Program-made: the position numbers and the translations under genes
Shown: positions 7,121-12,537 of the stretch, in pieces
How positions within the stretch are numbered: position 1 is the stretch's first letter
Layout: each line of letters begins with the position of its first letter
Notes under the pieces: model-generated
Databases searched by the model: none
Told to the model about the DNA's origin: nothing
The model's input: the letters and a program-made list of their open reading frames with translations, nothing else
Origin: Cerioporus squamosus
Taxonomy: Eukaryota > Basidiomycota > Agaricomycetes > Polyporales > Polyporaceae
Reading direction: 5' to 3'
Length of the DNA: 12,537 nt
Assembly: GCA_022592435.1 (NCBI GenBank)
Contig: JABYQS010000824.1
Span: forward strand, 1-12,537

Positions 7121-10100
7121 ATGGGAAGCGCGTCACGGACCCACTACAGGCGGCGCAAACCCACTACGGCACAACGCAATGCCCGCACGCAACTGAATGA
7201 GGGCCGCCATAACTCCCGGGATGAGGAAGATAAGGAGAATATGCACCCTGTTGAGCAGAGAAGCAGCACCGTGGGTGTCAGAAGCACATAATATTAACAT
7301 GAGAAGTGCCATGACTAACTGCTTCCTTTCTTCCCATGTCACTCCCACACAGTCACAGTCTCCGCACGCTGTTGCAAACCAGCTGCGCACATCTGACAAG
7401 CGATGCGTGGTCCTGGCTAGTAAGTTGAGGCTTGCACAAGACCAGAACATCCATCTTCGGGAGCGGATCTCAGGATACCAAACCCGACGCCGTAATGAAG
7501 TCCGAAGGATCTCCCGGGCACACGCTGTTGTCGCTCACCTCTGCACTAAGGCCCGGATCTACCGTCATATGGAGAAGACCATCAAGAAGGCTGGACAGGG
7601 ATGCGACAAGGCCACGAGGGATGAAGCACGTACCAGGGCAGCCGCGGATATGGCTCTCATCCACATTGGTGATGTCAATGTGCAGCTGCGTCAGGATCTG
7701 CAGTCCCGCATGCGCCAGATCCGCCTTCTGCGGCAGCAGTGTGCGCGGCTGACTCTGCGCGTGACCAAGGGGATTGAGAAGGCGAAGCTGAGACCGCTCA
7801 CCTTCCGCTTGAAGCAGAAGGGCATATATACCTCGCAAGCCCGAGGCTTGGCTCGATTGCTTGTTGGTGCCGGCTGTGCACAGTCCAAGGTCGGCACCAT
7901 GATACAGCTTTTTGGCCGTTCCCTTGGGGTGTCAGTCCCTGAGCGAATGAGTCGGAGAACTGTGCGATGGGTGTTCTATGAGGCCAAGGTCGCCCGACGC
8001 ATTCAGCTTGGCTATGAGCTTAAGCACACATCCAGTATGTCCGACCCTTTGTATGCTCTGGAAATGATTACTGATCATTCAATCCGCACTCGCTTTGTAG
8101 GCTTCACGATTAGTGGAGATGCAACTACAGACCGCCACGTGAACTATGAGGCCCGCTTTGCTCTTGTGCGCGCACCAGAGCGCTATACCCCTTCCAGATC
8201 ATCCTCCGACTCTACTCTTGTCCCACAGAACTGCTTTGTCGGTGTCGAGTCATCTGTTGACCATACCAGCGAGACACAAGTTGTCGGCTGGCAGGGTGCC
8301 TTCAATGGTGCTGCTGAAGCATTCAACTCGTCGCCTTTGGCCAAGCGGGACAGAGCTCTGCTTGATGTTGTCCAACTCGCAGTCAAGCTGAAGGGTGTTG
8401 GAGGTGATCATGCGGCTGATCAACTGAAGACAGCTCGCCTGCTTGCAGCTTGGAAGACGGACATGACATGCACCCTCCTCGGGCGGGACCATCTTGGTTA
8501 CGGAAGCCAGCCTACCGCGGATATGCTCCACTTGATTGAGGACACCACTGCAGCATCTGTCCGTGCTGTTGGTGGCTCCACAAACTGGGCAATCATGTCA
8601 GTGGAGCAGCGGTCAGCCATCTATGTTGACCAGCTCAACTACGCAATTGCTGAGGTTGGTAGAGAGCTCTACGAAGCCTTACCTGACCAGGAGCAGCGGC
8701 CCTTAGACCTGTTCTTGCGCCTTGGGTGTGCAATGCACAAGGACTTGAACAGCGTCAAGGGCGGAGCTGCAGCTATGGCAAATGTCTGGGCTGAAGTTGA
8801 TGCACCGCCTCCCGTTCTTCTTGCCAATAAGGACAATGCTTCGACCTTGCAAGATGTCGACCTCGAGACCCTCTCCACAGCTTCCCTGCTCCTCTCCGAC
8901 TCCCTCTCTCCAGCTGAGATGCGTGCCCTCGAGTCCTCGACTTGTGGTGGAGTGAAGCTATGCAGCCTCGCTGGGGCCATATTCAACAATAAGGACGACA
9001 AGAAAGGGCAACATGACACGTATGTCTACTACTTCGAGCATTTCCTGAAACGGCGGTGCGCTCGCTTCCCGGACACTAGCAACACCTGCTACCAGTCATA
9101 CTGTGAGGCGGCTGCTGAGCTTCTGATCAATTGCGCACACTACATCCGGTTCTTGGAGCTTGTACGCGACCACAAGACACAGCCAGGTTTCACCAACATC
9201 GAGCAGAATGTCTACAATGGGCTGCACAACCCCTCAACCCTGAGCGAGCTTGCAGTACTTGCTGTCTATGCCCAAGCGGTCACCCACCCCTACATGCGCA
9301 CTGCGCATGTTCGACAGAACGGCCTGAAGCTTGGTCCGCTGCATACTCAACTCAAGACGCATATAGCCAAGCTCATCTCCGACCCGGAATTGCTCATCGG
9401 GCCAGAGGCTTGCTTCAAAACAGGTGCCATGGACGGCCTTGATTGGCATCGGCCGGAAGTCCTCTCTACTATACGTGACATGGCCCCGGACCTACCCCAC
9501 CTCAAGCCACTCCTACTCGGGTTCTTGATGGGTGCGCTCCAGACATGGGGCAAGTTCACGGTCGAATTTGCTGAGGGCGGCGCGATTGACCAGGCTTCCG
9601 AGGCCGAACTTGAAGCGGCATACATCCTCCCTACCAATGACCACAACGAGGGCGCCCTCGGCGCGCTGCGAGTCTGGAAGCGACTCCATCCTAACGGCTC
9701 ATTGACCTACTTCAATGCCCAGAAAGGTCTTGAGCTGAATGGCACGGCAGAGTTCATGGAAGTGCATCTGAACAGCGAGGAGGATCAGGCTTACCTGCGT
9801 GCTGCTGCGCGCGCCCTAGATGCGAGTGGGGATGAAGCAGAGCGGCGACGGAAGCTGATCAAACGGGCCCTCGCTGCGGCGGCAGAACGCGTGCGGGAGC
9901 GCGAGGAGAAGCGGAGGAAGGAGGAGGAGGAGATTACGAGGCTGCAGACCGTGAGGAAGGTCTTCGCAGCAGCAGAACTGCGAACCTTGAAGAACGCGCA
10001 GCTAGATGAGCAGTTGCTCATCTATCGACGGCTGCACAATGACACCAAGGTGCCGTACAAGTCACACATACCTAATAAGCCGCAGAAGTTAGCGGCCCTG

Positions 10101-10163
10101 GCCGAGGCGATCCAGCGGAATGAGCCCGAGAACTTCGACAGTACCTTGAACCTAACCTTGTAA
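7121..10163 (+). CDS. Transposase-like protein of an unnamed agaricomycete family (about 986 aa)
   Basis: Two exons, 7121-7270 and 7353-10163, are joined in phase 0 by an 82-nt intron (GTGGGT donor, GACTAAC branch site, pyrimidine tract, CACACAG acceptor). The start at 7121 gives a basic leader (MGSASRTHYRRRKP) rather than the longer unspliced frame. The order is: N-terminal basic coiled coil, about residues 60-190; ISGDAT with D306; SSVDHTSETQV, about 350; GGDHAADQLKT with D402; CAMHKDLNSVKGG with C509 and H512; CGGVKLCSLAGAIFNNKDDK, about 580-600; FPDTSNTCYQSYCEAA, about 622-637; TNDHNEGALGALRVW with E816; a charged C-terminal coiled coil, 875-925; and a last segment that resembles a SAP-like fold. 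I know these motifs from many unnamed mushroom proteins. Spacing of acidic residues and the C-x2-H motif resemble hAT/P/MULE-type transposases. The gene is the only one between the inverted repeats, has no break, and is therefore the likely transposase. Catalytic residues are inferred, not proven. Confidence 0.85.
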
Positions 10164-10523
10164 TTGCTCTACTTATCACCTTCTAATCAGCCCACGTCCA
10201 CCATATGCGTCCAGTACGCGCGCTGTGTGCGGATTGCCCAGGAGAGGAAAGAGAGGAGCAGGGACCAAGATGCGAGGAGTATGAGAGGACGCGCCCTCGC
10301 GCGAGCCTGGCGCAGCGCGCGAGCGTCTGCTCCCTCATGCCTCCCGTCACGATACTGTCTTAGCGGGATTCGTGACTGGCTGTCGTTGTGCGCTGCCGCC
10401 GGGGACTGGCGCGCAAAAGGCGCACACGCAGCTCGGTCGAATACGGTGTCTCTCCTCCTCCTCCTCCCGCGCCAGGACCACACTTTGTGCGGGCGCGTGA
10501 TGACTAAGCGTTTCTTTCTGCTT
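10164..10523. other. 3' noncoding region of the second transposon, CpG-rich
   Basis: No gene is supported. The segment is rich in CGCG runs, with a perfect palindrome CTCGCGCGAG at 10296-10305, a second CGCGCGAG-like run just after it, and a CTC/CCT microsatellite near 10454-10469. Short open frames on both strands look like consequences of the base composition. It must hold the 3' end of the transposase-like gene. No AATAAA signal was found. Confidence 0.45.
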
Positions 10524-10543
10524 GCAGCCATTGCCCGTCCCCA
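10524..10543 (-). repeat. Right terminal inverted repeat of the second transposon (20 bp)
   Basis: GCAGCCATTGCCCGTCCCCA is the exact reverse complement of 6507-6526. Confidence 0.94.
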
Positions 10544-10550
10544 AGTACAG
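10544..10550. repeat. 7-bp target-site duplication of the second transposon (right copy)
   Basis: AGTACAG is identical to 6500-6506. The next base, T at 10551, equals the first base of the left inverted repeat, hence the 7/8-bp ambiguity. Confidence 0.88.
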
Positions 10551-10673
10551 TATCTGTCGACTCCAGTCTCCAGTCTCCTTGCGTAACCTCTCCTCGCGTC
10601 GAACCAAGAGCACGGTCACCGGACTTGAGTAGAAATCTAAGCAGCATACTATAAGCCACCTGACTCCTGACAC
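10544..10673 (-). pseudogene. Middle part of the MFS drug-transporter pseudogene, separated by the transposon
   Basis: On the minus strand this reads VRWLIVCCLDFYSSPVTVLL followed by VRREERLRKETGDWSRQILY, matching the end of helix 6 and the central loop of fungal DHA1 transporters (typically LPETY.PVLL.R.A.RLRKETGD). It joins in frame, across the transposon, to WAPTRMERNKISMGHTISH at 6499 and below. The expected PET before Y is altered to LDF, so this segment too is degenerate. The first six helices were not found to the right of about 10680, so the N-terminal half is missing or unrecognisable. Confidence 0.82.
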
Positions 10674-10679
10674 CCCTCG

Positions 10680-11183
10680 TGGGCAGGATCTTCACGTCTG
10701 GTATTATTTATTACCTCCGACAACCGTTGAACAGTGAACTCACGTCGGTGTGCGGCGGGAAAACAAAGAGTCCGACTCATAACCCAAGTACTCCGCGAGG
10801 ACGATGCAGGAGTTGACTCTTGCATCTTGGTTGGCAGACGGCTATAGGACGCGGTGCATGTTGCTTGGAGGCGAGAGGAAGAAAGGGCGATAGCGGCCCG
10901 GGGTAGGTGGTAAGTAGCGCAGATGTAGTCATGCATATGGTAGAGAGCACCTTGCGATTGCGTTCTAGTAGTAAGTACATGATGTTCGAAACGAGATCAT
11001 TCAACTTTCTTTCGAAACTAGATATCAAGAGTCCGGCCGTTCGTCAACAAAGTGCTCAAGCTCGACGAAACTGTGGTACAACCAACCAGCAACGAAGAGC
11101 GGCGTCGCGACTCGCGCTCCGCTATTACCTCCTCCTCCCGACTTGAGCACATCAGTAACCGCACCAGCCGCCTGCGCCGTCGC
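10680..11183. other. Intergenic region with nothing supportable
   Basis: Only short frames on both strands, without recognisable motifs or convincing splice sites. It includes the region just 3' of the minus-strand gene that ends at 11184 and therefore its terminator and 3' UTR; no AATAAA was seen on that strand. A short direct repeat TTCGAAAC occurs at about 10985 and 11013. The N-terminal half of the MFS transporter, expected here, is not detectable. Confidence 0.4.
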
Positions 11184-12537
11184 TCAGTCAACATCCTGCT
11201 CGAGCTCCGCCCCCTCGCTCTCCACAAGCTCCTCAAAGCTCATCTTCTTCTCCTTGTCTCCCCTAGCCCCCGCCCCCGCCCACTCCTTCCCATCCGTCCT
11301 CCTCCCCCACTCATCCACCCCAAACACCTCAATCGCATCCGCATACCCGCCCTCCTCCGCATCTGCCAAGAACCGCTCCATCACCTCCTCCTTGAACGGG
11401 TACCACTCGCCCACGCCCACCTTCACCACCCGCTTCTCCCTCGGGATCGGGTCCGCAAGCCCCTCCCCGCCCATCCCTCGCCCCTTCTCCTCCGCCTTGA
11501 ACCGGATCCCTACGAACCCCCCCTGCGCACCCATGAGCCGCCTCGCCACCGCGCGCGTCAGCGCCTGCATCCGGTCCAGCTGCAGGTTCCGCAGCCGCGA
11601 GTTGTACGACGCAAAGTCCTTCCGCTCCTCGTCCTCGATCGCCGCGTAGAACGGCGTCCCACGCTCCAGCCCCGAAGACAGCCGCTCCAGCGAGTTCGCG
11701 AGCGGCCGCGTCGACAGCGTCACCGTCAGCAGCGGACGCCAGAACGGTGCGCTCGGCAGCGTTGGGAGGTACGCCGCGCGGCGTGAGGGGACCGGGTCCG
11801 CGGCGACTGGCTCGTGAGACTCCAGTAAGCCTTGGTCCTTGAGCGTCCGCTGGAGCGGGGTGAGCGGGACCTCCTGGGCGCGGGCGATCGCGCTCGTGTG
11901 GAACCCGCGGCTGTCGCTGGGCTTCTTCCCAAGGATCTCAGTCCACGGCTGCTTGGGAACGTCGCCCGGTTTTGCAGCGACGGGGTGGAAGTCGGTCTCG
12001 GCCGTAGGCGGCTCGAAACCGCTCGGGTGGGCGATCGTACCGTCAGCAAGACGGACTTCGACAGGGATCTTCTCCTCCCGGATGCGCGTTTGCGCGGCGA
12101 GGCCTTCGCTGAGGACCCCGGCGTTGAGCTCCGCCATCAGCCCGCCCTCCTCCTCTTTGCGCTGGGAGATCTCATCGCGCTGCTTCTTGCGCTCTACGTA
12201 GAAGGTAGGGACGACTTCGTCGGGATCGGGGTGGCTGGTGCGAGCGGGCGAGTCCCAGGCACTGGTGGAGATCTTGCTGCGTTCCTCGGATGAAGTCGAC
12301 GCCGACCCGCTCTGGAGAGTCGCACCAAGCGGACGACTCGGGGTTGAGGTCGCGAACGCCGGTGACGAGGCCGCCATTCCCTTCGGCGACCATGCGCTTG
12401 ATCCACTCCGCCTCGTGCTCGGGGTCATGTTCGATCGGTTCTGCGCCAGTCTGAACAAACTCACGCTCGTCCCAAGGCTGCTTGACGGTGCTGAGGAGAG
12501 GATGCTCCTCCGTAGGGACCTTGGCGGCGACGGGATG
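11184..12537 (-). CDS. Unknown host protein, 3' part (about 434 aa in window)
   Basis: The gene runs off the right edge of the window, so its start is not visible. The frame opens at 12537 as HPVAAKVPTEEHPLLSTVKQ, continues through KQPWDEREFVQTGAEPIEHD, and appears to be spliced at 12325-12277 (GTGCGA to ACGCAG, 49 nt) into a frame that stays open for 1093 nt to TGA at 11184-11186. The intron is inferred from the frame change and from codon-like quality on both sides; a frameshift is the alternative. HPVAAK followed by KQPW occurs twice (visible residues 1-23 and 168-182), so the N-terminal part may be repetitive. A charged segment FYVERKKQRDEISQRKEEE lies near residue 96. The best conserved-looking block is near 265-330 (SLERLSSGLERGTPFYAAIE, NLQLDRMQALTRAVARRLMG). 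The C-terminus is acidic (ELVESEGAELEQDVD). GFHTSAIARA near 195 resembles mitochondrial presequence text but is internal. No function is assigned. Confidence 0.75.
   Translation of the reverse strand, partial: IPSPPRSLRRSILSSAPSSSLGTSVSLFRLAQNRSNMTPSTRRSGSSAWSPKGMAASSPAFATSTPSRPLGATLQSGSASTSSEERSKISTSAWDSPARTSHPDPDEVVPTFYVERKKQRDEISQRKEEEGGLMAELNAGVLSEGLAAQTRIREEKIPVEVRLADGTIAHPSGFEPPTAETDFHPVAAKPGDVPKQPWTEILGKKPSDSRGFHTSAIARAQEVPLTPLQRTLKDQGLLESHEPVAADPVPSRRAAYLPTLPSAPFWRPLLTVTLSTRPLANSLERLSSGLERGTPFYAAIEDEERKDFASYNSRLRNLQLDRMQALTRAVARRLMGAQGGFVGIRFKAEEKGRGMGGEGLADPIPREKRVVKVGVGEWYPFKEEVMERFLADAEEGGYADAIEVFGVDEWGRRTDGKEWAGAGARGDKEKKMSFEELVESEGAELEQDVD

Larger units (their letters stand above)
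6507..10543 (+). mobile_element. Apparently autonomous DNA transposon of unassigned superfamily, 4037 bp
   Basis: The element is bounded by perfect 20-bp inverted repeats TGGGGACGGGCAATGGCTGC (6507-6526; reverse complement at 10524-10543). Identity extends to 23 of 24 bases. It is flanked by AGTACAG on both sides. It contains one intact gene (7121-10163) for a large transposase-like protein. It sits inside an MFS transporter pseudogene: deleting the element plus one duplication restores a continuous transporter frame, which independently proves both ends. The noncoding left part is about 590 bp and the right part about 360 bp. Superfamily is not assigned. The duplication size and the D, D, C-x2-H, E motif order point to the broad hAT/P/MULE/KDZ-like group of RNase H-fold transposases. 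Confidence 0.93.

Noticed and set aside
7197..7352. Longer unspliced start of the 986-aa gene (ATG at 7197)
   Set aside because: This stretch includes an evident intron with a GACTAAC branch site and pyrimidine tract, and the alternative exon from ATG 7121 gives a basic leader in correct phase.
8669..10021. Minus-strand frames opposite the 986-aa gene
   Set aside because: Antisense shadows with serine- and arginine-rich products and no motifs.
10450..10470. CTC/CCT microsatellite as a functional element
   Set aside because: It is short and of ordinary kind for GC-rich fungal DNA; nothing ties it to the transposon ends.
6507..10543. Assignment of the second transposon to KDZ, MULE or hAT
   Set aside because: No CxC cysteine cluster, SWIM finger, WRKY/FLYWCH finger, BED finger or hAT dimerisation motif was visible. 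I keep the superfamily open rather than force a label.
11052..12293. Long plus-strand open frames opposite the gene at 11184-12537
   Set aside because: They are antisense shadows caused by high third-position GC; their products are low-complexity Pro/Arg/Leu strings.

Overview
The window looks like a piece of a GC-rich basidiomycete genome, most likely an agaricomycete. The evidence is many short introns (about 47-98 nt) with GT(A/G)NGT donors and YAG acceptors, protein families typical of mushroom-forming fungi, and heavy transposon load. No rRNA, tRNA, CRISPR array or bacterial-type gene was seen.

Layout. (1) 179-4903 is a complete hAT transposon of 4725 bp. It has perfect 17-bp terminal inverted repeats and a perfect 8-bp target duplication (ATCCACGC). 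It carries a ten-exon BED-finger hAT transposase on the minus strand (3332-478) and a divergent four-exon gene of unknown function on the plus strand (3670-4644). The transposase reads through with consistent splice phases except for one extra A after a conserved TRW motif and one in-frame stop, so this copy is probably recently dead. (2) 4912-5700 has no gene I can support. (3) 5701-6506 and 10544-about 10673 are two parts of one decayed MFS drug-transporter gene on the minus strand. (4) Between them, at 6507-10543, sits a second transposon of 4037 bp. It has 20-bp perfect inverted repeats and a 7-bp duplication AGTACAG (8 bp is also possible). Its one gene (7121-10163, one intron, about 986 aa) is intact. 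I recognise its motifs as those of a large unnamed agaricomycete protein family. They occur in the order D, D, C-x2-H, E expected of an RNase H-fold transposase of the hAT/P/MULE type, but I cannot place it in a named superfamily. (5) 10680-11183 holds nothing I can support. (6) 11184-12537 is the 3' part of an ordinary-looking minus-strand host gene of unknown function with one probable intron.

How it fits together. Removing the second transposon and one copy of its duplication rejoins the MFS reading frame exactly (…RKETGDWSRQILYWAPTR…), which confirms the boundaries. The same MFS pseudogene carries three small insertions of 7, 8 and 10 bp with partial direct duplications, resembling excision scars of such elements. 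The main candidate for something undescribed is the second element: an apparently autonomous transposon with an uncharacterised transposase family. The second-best is the unknown passenger gene inside the hAT element.
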